In this document: positions 41,728 through 52,743 of the stretch, piece by piece
Layout: every line of letters begins with the position of its first letter
Position numbering within the stretch: position 1 is the stretch's first letter
Assembly (NCBI RefSeq): GCF_000497245.1
Contig: NZ_AWTC01000013.1
Coordinates: 119,085 to 183,084, forward strand
Source: Sporolactobacillus laevolacticus DSM 442
GTDB lineage: Bacteria; Bacillota; Bacilli; Bacillales; Sporolactobacillaceae
Direction of reading: 5' to 3'
Length of the DNA: 64,000 nt
Program-made: the position numbers and the translations under genes
The notes under the pieces: model-generated
What the model was told of the DNA's origin: nothing
The model's input: the letters and a program-made list of their open reading frames with translations, nothing else
Databases searched by the model: none

Positions 41728-41768
41728 TGGTATTATGTATAGTATCAAAATTCAAATAATTATGGTAT
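41728..41768. promoter_or_regulatory. Candidate GabR operator (two TGGTAT direct repeats)
   Basis: TGGTAT occurs at 41728-41733 and 41763-41768 in the same orientation, 35 bases start to start, within the gabT-gabR intergenic region. B. subtilis GabR is known to bind two ATACCA direct repeats (the complement of TGGTAT) in the equivalent place. Confidence 0.7.
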
Positions 41769-41779
41769 CAGAGGTACCT

Positions 41780-43195
41780 ATGATCTCATTAAACATTAAA
41801 CCTGATGCTAAAAAAGACTATATCTACAGGCAAATTTATAAACAATTGAAACGAGAGATTCTGCTGCATCATTTCTTGCCACATGAAAAATTACCTTCAA
41901 AACGCGAACTATCGAAAACCTTACGCGTAAGCGTCAATTCAGTTAACAGTGCCTATCAGCAGCTTCTTGAGGAAGGCTATATTTATGCGGTAGAGCGAAG
42001 CGGCTTTTTTGTTGAAAAGCTGGATACTATTCCTTTGTCGCAGAGTGTACCAAAGACCCTTGATCTTGATCTCATCGAGGAGCAGGATTCAAAGAAAAAT
42101 TGGATTTCCTTTTCACATATGTCAGTTGATCGTTCTATTTTTCCATTTGACAGCTGGTTCGCCTGTGAACATAAGGCACTTAAGCTTAGCCGATTGGAAT
42201 TAAATGATGATTCTTCCCGCTTTCCGCAAGGCATTTATGCCGTTCGCGAGACCATTGCGCGGTTTCTTTCAATCGCTCGTGGTGTCACATGTTTTCCGGA
42301 ACAAATTGTTTTGGGAGGAGGCACCCAATTTCTTATATACCTCTTACGCAACTTATTTCCTGAAAACGCATTGTACGCGGTGGAAAATCCAGGATACCGG
42401 CGAATCTATGAATTGCTTAAAATGGAGCATGCCCGGCTTCAAACCATTCCACTGGACAGAAAAGGTATTTCTTTCGACCTCTTGAAACAAGTCAATCCGA
42501 ATGTAGTGTACGTCACTCCTTCCCACCAATTTCCTTCAGGTGTCGTCATGCCGATTTCTAGACGGATCCAGCTATTAAATTGGGCTGCGCAAAAAGAAGA
42601 TCGTTACATTATTGAGGATGATTATGATAGTGAGTTTAAATACGCGAGTGATACAATCCCTTCGCTTCAAGGTCTGGACAGCTATGATCGAGTGATTTAT
42701 TTTGGCACTTTTTCAAAATCTCTGCTCCCGGGGTTGCGCATCAGTTATATGATCCTCCCCCAAAAGCTTCTCAAAAAATATAGAGAAAAGTGCAGTTTCA
42801 TCATGTCAACCAGCAACGCTTTAGGGCAGCTGACATTAAAACAATTTATTGACTCCGGCGAATACCGTAAACACATCAAACACATGAAACAGGTGTATGT
42901 AGAGCGTCAAAAAAAGCTTATCGGCGAGCTAAAAAAACGTTTTGGAGCATCAATTAAAATGCATGGTGCAAATGCCGGGCTCCATTTTACGGCTGAATTT
43001 GATACACATCGACCCGTTGACGAAATCATGGTCCGTGCCGCAAAGGAGAAGTTGGAATTGTACAACATGGAGCCTTACTGTCTGGATGGACCGTACATTT
43101 ATCAAAAGCCCGCATTCATCCTTGGTTTCGCAAATCTATCTGTTGAAAAAATTGAAGAAGGTGTTGACCGGCTTTATCGCGCAATCGTACACTGA
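41780..43195 (+). CDS. gabR: GabR-type MocR regulator (GntR HTH fused to aminotransferase fold)
   Basis: A 471-residue regulator: N-terminal winged helix of the GntR family (DYIYRQIYKQLKREIL, KLPSKRELSKTLRVSVNSVN, about 12-55) joined to a fold-type-I aminotransferase domain that binds PLP. The PLP lysine is in FGTFSKSLLPGLRIS (about 310), preceded by EDDYDSEF. GabR activates gabTD and represses itself when PLP-GABA forms. The ATG at 41780 aligns best with B. subtilis GabR and follows AGAGG; two upstream in-frame ATGs lie in the operator. The divergent gabT supports the assignment. Confidence 0.92.
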   Translation: MISLNIKPDAKKDYIYRQIYKQLKREILLHHFLPHEKLPSKRELSKTLRVSVNSVNSAYQQLLEEGYIYAVERSGFFVEKLDTIPLSQSVPKTLDLDLIEEQDSKKNWISFSHMSVDRSIFPFDSWFACEHKALKLSRLELNDDSSRFPQGIYAVRETIARFLSIARGVTCFPEQIVLGGGTQFLIYLLRNLFPENALYAVENPGYRRIYELLKMEHARLQTIPLDRKGISFDLLKQVNPNVVYVTPSHQFPSGVVMPISRRIQLLNWAAQKEDRYIIEDDYDSEFKYASDTIPSLQGLDSYDRVIYFGTFSKSLLPGLRISYMILPQKLLKKYREKCSFIMSTSNALGQLTLKQFIDSGEYRKHIKHMKQVYVERQKKLIGELKKRFGASIKMHGANAGLHFTAEFDTHRPVDEIMVRAAKEKLELYNMEPYCLDGPYIYQKPAFILGFANLSVEKIEEGVDRLYRAIVH

Positions 43196-43261
43196 ACCTT
43201 AACAACACTGTTTTATAACCTAACCGCTTTTTCAACAAGAAGTGCAGAAAGAAGGACCGGA

Positions 43262-44221
43262 ATGAAAAAACAAAGGATCCGTGACATTCTCCATCGTTTT
43301 CGACCAATCATTCTTGATGGTGCAATCGCAACGGAGATTGAAAAACAAGGCATTTCAATAAACAACAAACTCTGGTCGGCTGCCGCAATTCGTGAACACC
43401 CTGACAGCATGAAAAAAGTTCATCTGGATTATTTCAGAGCCGGGGCTGATGTAGCGACAACGAACACTTACCAAGCGACAATCCCCGGATTTCAACAATG
43501 CGCGTACACGAAGAGAGAAGCGGAAGAGTTAATTGGGAAGGCTGTGACGATTGCAGTAAGAGCAAGAGCAGAATTTTGGGACAGCCTATCACCTGAACAG
43601 CAGAAAATTCGCCCCTTCCCTTTAATTGCCGGAAGCATTGGCCCTTACGGCGCCTATCTTGCAGACGGATCGGAATATACAGGGAACTATTCGCTTTCTG
43701 ATGCCGAATATAAGGCATTTCATTTGCCCAGGATGCAACTTGTAAAGCATGCAGGTGCTGATGTATTCGCGTTTGAAACCATGCCCAATTTTCACGAAAC
43801 CCAAGTTCTAGCCAAAGTACTCGAAGACGAATTTCCAGATGATGAAGCTTGGCTTTCGTTCAGTCTGGGTGATGAGCAGCATCTTTGCGACGGCACCCCG
43901 CTTTTGGATGCAGCCGCTTACTTCAACACCTCGCCACAAATCGCGGCGATTGGTGTTAACTGTATAGCTACGGCAATGGTCCTGCCTGCTATCGAACAGA
44001 TAAAGCAGGTAACTGACAAACCGATTCTCGTGTACCCGAATTCAGGCGAAATCTATGATCCTGTAACCAAAACATGGCAGGATTCCGAAACAAGACAAGA
44101 CTTCGGGTCCGCATCCAAAGCATGGTTTCATACAGGTGCTTCGCTGATCGGCGGATGCTGCCGGACAACACCGGAAGAGATCCGGCAAATTGCACAATGG
44201 GCGCGATCGGAAAAGCGGTAA
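43262..44221 (+). CDS. mmuM: Homocysteine S-methyltransferase
   Basis: Zinc-dependent methyltransferase (319 residues) that uses S-methylmethionine (or SAM) to methylate homocysteine, giving methionine. Zinc ligands are the cysteine in IGVNCIA (about 228) and the pair in IGGCCRTTPEEI (about 299). N-terminal ILDGAIATEIEKQG and NTYQAT are typical. No S-methylmethionine permease gene is adjacent. It lies 66 bases after gabR on the same strand and may be read through from it. A shared hairpin with the ATPase gene ends the unit. Confidence 0.92.
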   Translation: MKKQRIRDILHRFRPIILDGAIATEIEKQGISINNKLWSAAAIREHPDSMKKVHLDYFRAGADVATTNTYQATIPGFQQCAYTKREAEELIGKAVTIAVRARAEFWDSLSPEQQKIRPFPLIAGSIGPYGAYLADGSEYTGNYSLSDAEYKAFHLPRMQLVKHAGADVFAFETMPNFHETQVLAKVLEDEFPDDEAWLSFSLGDEQHLCDGTPLLDAAAYFNTSPQIAAIGVNCIATAMVLPAIEQIKQVTDKPILVYPNSGEIYDPVTKTWQDSETRQDFGSASKAWFHTGASLIGGCCRTTPEEIRQIAQWARSEKR

Positions 44222-44224
44222 AGT

Positions 44225-44266
44225 TAAAAAAGCAGCACGGATCCTGAACCGAATCCAGTGCTGCTT
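44225..44266 (-). terminator. Terminator of the Ca2+ ATPase gene (and possibly mmuM)
   Basis: A 9-bp stem AAGCAGCAC / GTGCTGCTT with inner GAT/ATC pairing is followed by a T-run on the minus strand. On the plus strand the tail is CTTAAT, so termination of mmuM would be weaker. Confidence 0.82.
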
Positions 44267-44278
44267 CTTAATATGCCT

Positions 44279-46951
44279 TTATTCTTCTCTGCTTCTCATT
44301 CTGAAGCCACCCTTAATAATTTCGTTCACGACAAGTGGAACCAGACCAAATCCAATTACAATCATCCAGTCACGCAGCGACAGCATCTGGACATGGAAAG
44401 CGGATGCCAGAAACGGTACGGAAATGACAATAAATTGCAGGATAATCCCTAGCAAGATTGCGCCGATCAAATATTTATTCGAAAACAAGCCTACTCGGAA
44501 AATGGTATGCGTTGCGCTCCTCATGGACAGCGCATAAAAGAGCTGGGAGACAGCGAGTACAACAAAAGCCATTGTTTCCGCATAAGTGAGCACATCTTGC
44601 GGAATTAACTTGGATCCAAGCTGATAGCCGTGTTCACTAAGCCCAAAGTAAAACGCAGTCAAAGTAAGAATACCGATTAACAACCCGCCGATGATGGCGC
44701 GAGTTGCGGCACCGCCTGCAAAGAAGCTTTCCTTTGGATTTCGCGGAGGCCTTTTCATGACATCTTTATCTCCAGGATCAACACCAAGGGCAATCGCTGG
44801 GAAGGTGTCTGTGATGAGATTGATCCACAGAATTTGAGTGGGCAGGAGCGGCACCGGCCAATAAAAGAGAACGGAAGCAAGAATAGCAACAATTTCACCT
44901 AAGTTGCAGGAAAGCAGAAAAACGACTGCTTTCTTAATATTGTTATAGATATTTCGCCCTTCTTCAATCGCAGAAACGATCGTTGTAAAGTTGTCATCCG
45001 TCAGGATCATATCGCTAGCGCCTTTTGAGACATCCGTTCCGGTGATCCCCATTGCTACACCAATATCTGCATTTTTCAGAGATGGCGCATCATTGACGCC
45101 ATCACCAGTCATTGAAACGATATTCCCATGTGATTGAAAAGCCTTTACAATTTTCACCTTGTGTTCCGGAGAAACACGAGAAAACACGCGGTATTGATCA
45201 ATTTTCGCAGAGAGCTCTTCATCAGGTAAAGCGTCAATCTCACTGCCGGAGATGGTTTGCTCAAGTGAGGTCGCCATGCCGAGTTCCATGGCAATGGCAG
45301 CGGCCGTATGCTGATGATCTCCTGTAATCATGACCGGCCTAATGCCCGCCCGTTTTGCTTCATGAATGGCGTCCTTCACTTCAAGCCGCGGAGGATCGAT
45401 CATGCCAACCAATCCGAGTACTATAAGATCTTTTTCCATGTCATCCGGATCAATGATTTCATCGGTATCTTTATAAGCCGCCCCAAGTACACGAAGCGCC
45501 TGATCAGACATTTCTTTGGCTGCCCCCAAATAATCTGCTTTGATCTCATCAGTCAGGGGAATTTTCTTCCCCTCAACCAACGCATGCGTCGCGATTTTCA
45601 GAATACTGTCAAATGCGCCTTTGGTGTGCAGACGGTAGTGGCTTCCTTCCTTATTCAGTGTCGACATCAGCTTCCGATCCGAATCAAACGGTTTTTCCGC
45701 AACCCGTTCATGCCCGTCTTCCAACGTTTTTTTCGATGAATGGTATTTCTCGCCAAGCTCAAGCAAGGCGATTTCAGTTGGATCACCGGTACTTTCCCCA
45801 TCGACAAGTGTCGCGTCCGTACAAAGCACCAAGGTCTGTATCAACTTCTTTTGGGTACCTTCGGTCGCAGTCGCTGTACCTTCACTTGGCACATCCAGAA
45901 AATTACGCTGCGTATAAAGATGAAGCACAGTCATTTTGTTTTGCGTCAGTGTACCTGTCTTATCCGAACAAATAATATTTACGGACCCCAACGTTTCAAC
46001 AGCCGGCAGCCGTTTAACGATCGCGTTAATCCGAGACATTCTCGTGACACCGAGTGCGAGGACAATCGCAACAATTGCCGGCAAGCCTTCGGGAATTGCA
46101 GCAACGGCCAGACTAATCGCGGTCAGGAACATCTCAAAGAGGTCCCTCTTCTGAATCAAGGCAACAATAAAAATCAGTGCACAAATGGCAATCGCAATAT
46201 AGCCCAGAACTTTCCCGAGCTCCGCCAGCCGTTTCTGCAGCGGTGTCATATCCGTTTGATGCTCTTCAAGCCCTTTAGCGATTTTGCCAATTTCCGTGTT
46301 CATTCCGGTGCCAACCACAACACCCTCGGCTCGGCCGTAAGTGACCAATGTAGACATGAACGCCATGTTGGCCAGATCACCAAGCGGTGTTTTCGGATCT
46401 TCAAAGACGCGGGCGGCATTCTTTTCAGAAGGTACGGATTCTCCTGTCAGCGCCGACTCTTCGATCTGCAAGTTGACACTTTCAATCAAGCGTAGATCTG
46501 CGGGTATGTAGCGTCCGGCGTCAAGCACAACGATGTCACCCGGTACAATCATTTTTGAATCAATTTCAATAACCTCGCCGTCACGCCGGACAAGCGCTTT
46601 CGGTGTCGTCATTTTTTGAAGGGCTTCAATAGCCTTTTCTGCTTTATATTCCTGAAAGACGCCAATCACAGCATTTAAGATAACAACGAGCAAGATGATG
46701 ATCGAATCTGTATATTCCCCGATAAGCAGCGTAATCACCGCAGCCCCGAGCAAAACATAGATCAGCATATCTTTTAACTGCGCAAAAAATAAGACCAACA
46801 CATTCTTTTTAGGTTTTCCCTTTAATTTGTTCTCCCCATATTGCTCAAGCCTTGAATTCGCTTGCTCCGCCGATAACCCATGTGTGCGATCTACGTCCAA
46901 CTCTTTCAGAGCACGCTCAGCGTCACTTGAAAACCAAATCAAATTATTCAC
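44279..46951 (-). CDS. P-type Ca2+-transporting ATPase
   Basis: An 890-residue P2A-type ATPase that pumps Ca2+ out of the cytosol. Landmarks are the phosphorylation site SDKTGTLTQNKM (about 331), actuator motif LTGESVPSEK (about 173), TM4 ion-site VAAIPEGLPAIVA (about 287), nucleotide-domain KGAFDSIL, hinge MTGDGVNDAPSLK (about 602) and TM6 NLITDTFPA. The PEGLP and NLITD elements are those of SERCA/YloB-like calcium pumps. Single gene with its own terminator. Mn2+ transport is possible in some relatives. Confidence 0.92.
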   Translation of the reverse strand: MNNLIWFSSDAERALKELDVDRTHGLSAEQANSRLEQYGENKLKGKPKKNVLVLFFAQLKDMLIYVLLGAAVITLLIGEYTDSIIILLVVILNAVIGVFQEYKAEKAIEALQKMTTPKALVRRDGEVIEIDSKMIVPGDIVVLDAGRYIPADLRLIESVNLQIEESALTGESVPSEKNAARVFEDPKTPLGDLANMAFMSTLVTYGRAEGVVVGTGMNTEIGKIAKGLEEHQTDMTPLQKRLAELGKVLGYIAIAICALIFIVALIQKRDLFEMFLTAISLAVAAIPEGLPAIVAIVLALGVTRMSRINAIVKRLPAVETLGSVNIICSDKTGTLTQNKMTVLHLYTQRNFLDVPSEGTATATEGTQKKLIQTLVLCTDATLVDGESTGDPTEIALLELGEKYHSSKKTLEDGHERVAEKPFDSDRKLMSTLNKEGSHYRLHTKGAFDSILKIATHALVEGKKIPLTDEIKADYLGAAKEMSDQALRVLGAAYKDTDEIIDPDDMEKDLIVLGLVGMIDPPRLEVKDAIHEAKRAGIRPVMITGDHQHTAAAIAMELGMATSLEQTISGSEIDALPDEELSAKIDQYRVFSRVSPEHKVKIVKAFQSHGNIVSMTGDGVNDAPSLKNADIGVAMGITGTDVSKGASDMILTDDNFTTIVSAIEEGRNIYNNIKKAVVFLLSCNLGEIVAILASVLFYWPVPLLPTQILWINLITDTFPAIALGVDPGDKDVMKRPPRNPKESFFAGGAATRAIIGGLLIGILTLTAFYFGLSEHGYQLGSKLIPQDVLTYAETMAFVVLAVSQLFYALSMRSATHTIFRVGLFSNKYLIGAILLGIILQFIVISVPFLASAFHVQMLSLRDWMIVIGFGLVPLVVNEIIKGGFRMRSREE

Positions 46952-47102
46952 CCCATCCTTATCACACAGTCACCAATACCTTTTCTATTATCTTTACCCC
47001 TTTTTCCATTATCACAACCGAATCATTCAATTTTTAAAAGAATGAATTTTCCGTCATTTTTTTCATGTGAAGTGACACGCACTTCTACACCTAATAAAAT
47101 AG

Positions 47103-48914
47103 TCACTTCAATACAGTAAAGAACTGTTGCGGGCTCAGGTTTCCCGCCTTATCTCTTGCATAAGCTGCCAATTTTGTTCCAGACTTCTGTATCTTTCTAA
47201 TTTTAATTGTAAAAATGCCTTTACTGTTTGCATGTGCTGAACCAAGTACTTTATCACCTAATAGAATCGTTACAAAAGCAGCCGGTTCAGATGCCCCATG
47301 AATCATTATCTGCCCATGATAAAAACTGCGAATGACCGGTTTTTCCGGTGGTGTCTGATCAGCAACGGTTATTTTTTTTGCTCGTCCGGCATTGCCTGAC
47401 GCGTCCACCGCAAAAATGGCGAATACCGTTCCTGCCTTCTGTTGTTCAATTGTAAAATGGAATTGTCCGGAATTGTCCGCAGCACCCTTTATGAACATGT
47501 GCCCGTCTTTTGTGACGATGAGCGCGGCACCCGGTTCGGTTGATCCACTGATCACCGTATCCTTTTCACCAACCGTTTGAACCTGAGGCTTTTCCGGTGC
47601 TTCCTTGTCTTCCTGTCGTTCAGACAGATTCGTAAACGTGATATCTGCGCCTTTTTCATCAGGCAAGGCTGAAAGATTGTCAGTGACAATGGCACCGCCG
47701 CCTTTGAGATTAGGATCTTGTGTCTTCCCAGTATATAATTTAGGTTTCAAGTCCTGAAAACCAGTTTCTCCATGAAATCCATACGGACCTGAACTTTGAT
47801 TCAGGTAAAGCGCTTTGCGAAAATTACTCAGGAAGCTGCCAAAAGAAAGCTGCGGACTGATATAGTGATGAATAACATCTTGAATTGCTTTGTAATCATT
47901 ATGTTTGTCCTGAATGATTCGTTTGTACAAGTCTTCCGGATGGCCGCATTGAATTGCCAAATATTGGATAAACAAATAGGAGAGTGAATAATTAGCTAAA
48001 TTATCACCAAAATCATCCCAGTAGAGAAGTGATTTTCCGTTACTGATTGATGAAGCTTCATTGTAATAGTCTATTCTGTCATTCAGAGGTTTTCCGGAAA
48101 GCAGCTGCTCTGCCGCAAGGGACAGCCCTTCATCCAGCCATGTGTCCATCTCATCATGCTTCTCAACCAATACACTTTGGTTGTAATTAATTAAATGCTG
48201 AAATTCATGAACGAGCGTGGAATAGGCCATCGATACTTTTTTATTCTTACGCAAACCCAAGGAAGGATAGGTATCAACATAGAGAAGCTCACTATAATTT
48301 GATTTCTTTACGGCATAAAGGTCGTTCGGATCAAAATAGCCGGATGCAAAACCGCCATCCTGTTCAGCAGACCCATCCTTAATATCAAAGCAAAGCAAAT
48401 TGACTTTTCCGTCGTGATCAACATCTGAGGGAGCACCAAAGTATCGTTTGTCCAGTGGAAAAATTGTTTTGTCAAACTTCTCTCCTAAGGTTTTTGCGCT
48501 CCTATTTGAGAGCTGGCTGCCATTAACCCAGACTTTTGTATGCTTGCCAACGTATTTGAGTACAGCTGTTATTTGATACCTTTTGTCATTCGACAAGTTA
48601 GAAACCCAGAACTTTTTCCTTATACCCACTTTGACACTTTTTTTCTGTTGCTTGGGCTGCTGTGAAAGCTTTGGTTGATCCTGTTTTACCAGCGGCTTGA
48701 CCTCATCGAGACGATAAGCGGATCTTTGTATCTTTCTACTTTTCACGTAACTCTTATTATTGACACGGAAAGCACCTGAATTTTCTGCTTGATAACCGTT
48801 TGCGGATTCATTACTGATCAGAACAGGACCGCTAGCCGCTGCTGCGTTTCCTGATGGGATCAGCAGAAGGATTGCCATAAATAAAAGACAGATTTTATCA
48901 CGCATGTGGTTCAT
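47103..48914 (-). CDS. Secreted zinc metalloprotease (M30 hyicolysin-like) with C-terminal Ig-like repeats
   Basis: A protein of about 603 residues exported by an N-terminal signal peptide (ICLLFMAILLLIPSGNAAAA). The catalytic region has VHEFQHLIN (HExxH zinc motif, about 235-243) and WLDEGLSLAAEQ downstream, which may supply the third ligand. A calcium-loop-like DVDHDGKVN lies near 165. The C-terminal 150 residues contain two Ig-like repeats (each with SGSTEPG/HGASEPA and DASGNAG/DKAGNLS), often used for surface or matrix attachment. The ATG at 48914 has GGGAGG seven bases upstream. The family assignment to M30 is moderate. Target proteins are unknown. Confidence 0.8.
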   Translation of the reverse strand: MNHMRDKICLLFMAILLLIPSGNAAAASGPVLISNESANGYQAENSGAFRVNNKSYVKSRKIQRSAYRLDEVKPLVKQDQPKLSQQPKQQKKSVKVGIRKKFWVSNLSNDKRYQITAVLKYVGKHTKVWVNGSQLSNRSAKTLGEKFDKTIFPLDKRYFGAPSDVDHDGKVNLLCFDIKDGSAEQDGGFASGYFDPNDLYAVKKSNYSELLYVDTYPSLGLRKNKKVSMAYSTLVHEFQHLINYNQSVLVEKHDEMDTWLDEGLSLAAEQLLSGKPLNDRIDYYNEASSISNGKSLLYWDDFGDNLANYSLSYLFIQYLAIQCGHPEDLYKRIIQDKHNDYKAIQDVIHHYISPQLSFGSFLSNFRKALYLNQSSGPYGFHGETGFQDLKPKLYTGKTQDPNLKGGGAIVTDNLSALPDEKGADITFTNLSERQEDKEAPEKPQVQTVGEKDTVISGSTEPGAALIVTKDGHMFIKGAADNSGQFHFTIEQQKAGTVFAIFAVDASGNAGRAKKITVADQTPPEKPVIRSFYHGQIMIHGASEPAAFVTILLGDKVLGSAHANSKGIFTIKIRKIQKSGTKLAAYARDKAGNLSPQQFFTVLK

Positions 48915-49088
48915 CGAATGGCCTCCCATTGACAGATTGCTAGTGAGCTAATTTTTTCCATCAATATACTTTATTGTTTAGGCTTTGTTGAATTTCCTGT
49001 TGACTTCTGCTCCATGCACTCCAATTAACCGAGTAAATAATCTAGCACTAACATAGCCACTGTTTAAAGTGTAGCGAATCCCATGTAC

Positions 49089-49121
49089 GAACTCAACTGT
49101 GAGCAGATTACAGTTGAGTTC
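49089..49121. other. Perfect 12-bp inverted repeat
   Basis: GAACTCAACTGT / ACAGTTGAGTTC are separated by 9 bases. There is no T-run on either side, so it does not look like a terminator. It lies in the 575-base gap between the metalloprotease and MATE genes, which otherwise holds the MITE copy C and a mini-ORF. It could be an operator or the remains of an element end. Confidence 0.5.
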
Positions 49122-49226
49122 CATTTACGTCTCAGTAAAATAAGAAGATTAGAAATTTCATATAAGCTGTGAGAAAGTTGGTAGTATGGCTTACAGAATA
49201 GATATAAGATGAATGAGTATTTTCAC

Positions 49227-49388
49227 TTAAGAAGGTGTTCAAAAAGTCCGGGAAAAATTGCTGTCGAATCTCTGTGTCAACTTGTTTCTCCGCTCCTCAC
49301 ATATTGTTTGCATACGCTCTGGTGCTCGAAACGGCGTTTCCTTGACCTTCTCGGCCCTTTTTGTCCTCCTTTTTGAACAGACTCTTAA
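49227..49388. repeat. MITE-like dispersed repeat, copy C
   Basis: Copy of 162 bases with terminal inverted repeats TTAAGAAGGTGTTCAAAAAG and, as complement at the other end, TTAAGAGTCTGTTCAAAAAG. The interior is nearly the same as copy A. It contains no modules of the kind seen in copy B. Located upstream of the mini-ORF and MATE gene. Confidence 0.85.
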
Positions 49389-49410
49389 AAAATTTAGGAG
49401 GTGATTCACC

Positions 49411-49470
49411 ATGGGTGAAGCACAGTATGTTTTCCCGTCGACTTTTGCGGAAGCTGATGGGAAATCATAA
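49411..49470 (+). CDS. Possible 19-codon small ORF before the MATE gene
   Basis: A very strong ribosome-binding site (AGGAGGTGATTC) precedes ATG and 18 further sense codons (MGEAQYVFPSTFAEADGKS). It ends 19 bases before the MATE start and begins just after MITE copy C. It may be a leader peptide, a small protein, or the remnant of a gene cut by the repeat. I do not recognise the peptide. Confidence 0.35.
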   Translation: MGEAQYVFPSTFAEADGKS

Positions 49471-49489
49471 TCAAATTGGAGTCCTCTGA

Positions 49490-50824
49490 ATGACAAATAC
49501 TTTTCAACTGCATATCAAGCCGCTTAACCAATTGGCGGTTCCTTTAATTGCCAACTCGATTTTCGGCTTATCTATAGAACTGATCGACCAGGCTATGGTC
49601 GGTCATCTTTCCGTATCCGCCTATGCGTCGGTCGGTGCGGTGGGCAATTTCTTGTATACCATCGCGGGCATTGTTGGCGCCATTGCCATTACGCTTAATA
49701 TCTATGGTTCCAAAGCGATTGGTGAACACCGGCAGGACAAGTATCTCAATTGCCTTTCATCGTCACTCATTCTCGATTTGCTGCTCGGACTAAGCTTTGG
49801 CGTGCTCTGTTTCTTGTGCAAAGATCCACTTTTGAGAACAATTTACGGATTTTCCGGATCAGCACTTCGCAACGGAACGACTTATCTGTCTCTGATGAGC
49901 GGATACCTGTTCCTTCAGCTCGTAATTTTTACCCTCACGAACTGCTTGAAAATAAAAAAACGTACCCAATGGATCTTGATTGTTTCAACAACGACCACCT
50001 TACTTCATACAGGATTAAATTATATGCTGATTTTCGGAAAATTCGGCTTCCCTCGATTAGGGGTAAGTGGCGCAGCACTCTCAAGTACGGTCACGCTTTG
50101 TCTGGATGTCCTCATTTATGCTTTTATTCTAAGAAAGGACATCCAATTAGCACTCGCTATGCACCCAAACAAAGTTCTGTTCATAGCAGGTAAAAGTCTG
50201 CCCTTAATGGGGCAAGAGCTCCTTCAAGGAAGTCTGTTTGTCATCGCACTTAATGCGATGCTTGCCCACCTGAGTCCACTTGTGTTATCAGGATATTTAC
50301 TTGTAGGACAGTTCCTGCAAATCGGATTAATTCCCGCATTCATGTACAGTTCAGCATTGTTAACACTAGTCAGTGAGAGTCATGGCTCAGGCCATGCAAC
50401 CGATCTAGTTGACTATCCAAAAGTCGCTGCTGTCCTGACGATGGCGCTATTCGCTTTAGCCGGCTTCCTCTTTTACGAATTTAGAGTGCCTCTTGCCGGA
50501 TTGATCACAAATAATCAAAATCTCGTCACCTATTCATCGAGCATTTTTCTTGTTCTTTGGCTTGCGAATCTGTTCAACCCGTTGTTCGAGATTTTCAAAG
50601 CGGCCATGCAATCGGTCGGACGAAGTACCTACGTTCTGATCATTACCTTTATCATTCATGCAGCCGCCTTAATTCTTATGCTCATTCTGACCTTTGCGTT
50701 TCAACTGGGGATCTACGGAATCGCAATAAGCCTAATGATCGATTATTTAGCGATTTTTGTTTCTCTCAATGTTTCGTATTTGAAAGTGGTTCAGCATATT
50801 GAAGAAGTAAGAATGAATGGTTGA
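49490..50824 (+). CDS. MATE family multidrug/metabolite efflux transporter
   Basis: A 444-residue inner-membrane protein with about 12 hydrophobic segments in two related halves, as in MatE (NorM/DinF-like) Na+- or H+-coupled exporters. Typical features are PLIANSIFGLSIELIDQAMVGHL in TM1 and LGVSGAALSSTV near residue 185. A weak GGAG lies upstream; possible coupling to the mini-ORF at 49411. A terminator follows. The substrate is unknown. Confidence 0.9.
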   Translation: MTNTFQLHIKPLNQLAVPLIANSIFGLSIELIDQAMVGHLSVSAYASVGAVGNFLYTIAGIVGAIAITLNIYGSKAIGEHRQDKYLNCLSSSLILDLLLGLSFGVLCFLCKDPLLRTIYGFSGSALRNGTTYLSLMSGYLFLQLVIFTLTNCLKIKKRTQWILIVSTTTTLLHTGLNYMLIFGKFGFPRLGVSGAALSSTVTLCLDVLIYAFILRKDIQLALAMHPNKVLFIAGKSLPLMGQELLQGSLFVIALNAMLAHLSPLVLSGYLLVGQFLQIGLIPAFMYSSALLTLVSESHGSGHATDLVDYPKVAAVLTMALFALAGFLFYEFRVPLAGLITNNQNLVTYSSSIFLVLWLANLFNPLFEIFKAAMQSVGRSTYVLIITFIIHAAALILMLILTFAFQLGIYGIAISLMIDYLAIFVSLNVSYLKVVQHIEEVRMNG

Positions 50825-50828
50825 TCAG

Positions 50829-50875
50829 AACCCCATGGCGAAAAACGAAGAATCGTTTTCGATCATGGGGTTTTA
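50829..50875 (+). terminator. Terminator of the MATE gene
   Basis: Outer stem AACCCCATG / CATGGGGTT with inner CGAAAA / TTTTCG, followed by T4, immediately after the stop. Confidence 0.87.
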
Positions 50876-50964
50876 ATAGATGCAGTGATACGTACAAAGC
50901 GAATGGATCAAAGGAAACGCTCCTGCTTGTTAATCTTGATTCCTGATTCACCTCTATATTGAAA

Positions 50965-51018
50965 TTAAAGACTCTGTACAGCACCAATACTTTTAAGTAC
51001 TGGCATCGTACAGAGTCT
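50965..51018 (-). terminator. Terminator of the mannose-PTS/glucosidase operon
   Basis: Perfect 11-bp outer stem AGACTCTGTAC / GTACAGAGTCT with further inner pairing (CCAATACTT / AAGTACTGG, one mismatch). The minus-strand tail is TTTAATTTC. Confidence 0.75.
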
Positions 51019-51025
51019 CTTTCGT

Positions 51026-52708
<1,683 letters not shown>

Positions 52709-52743
52709 CTATCTTCCTTTCATCGATCATAATTAGCTTTGAT

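Noticed and set aside
47040-47102. A terminator for the metalloprotease gene
   Set aside because: The stem GAAGTG / CACTTC exists, but in minus-strand reading it is followed by A-rich and not T-rich sequence.
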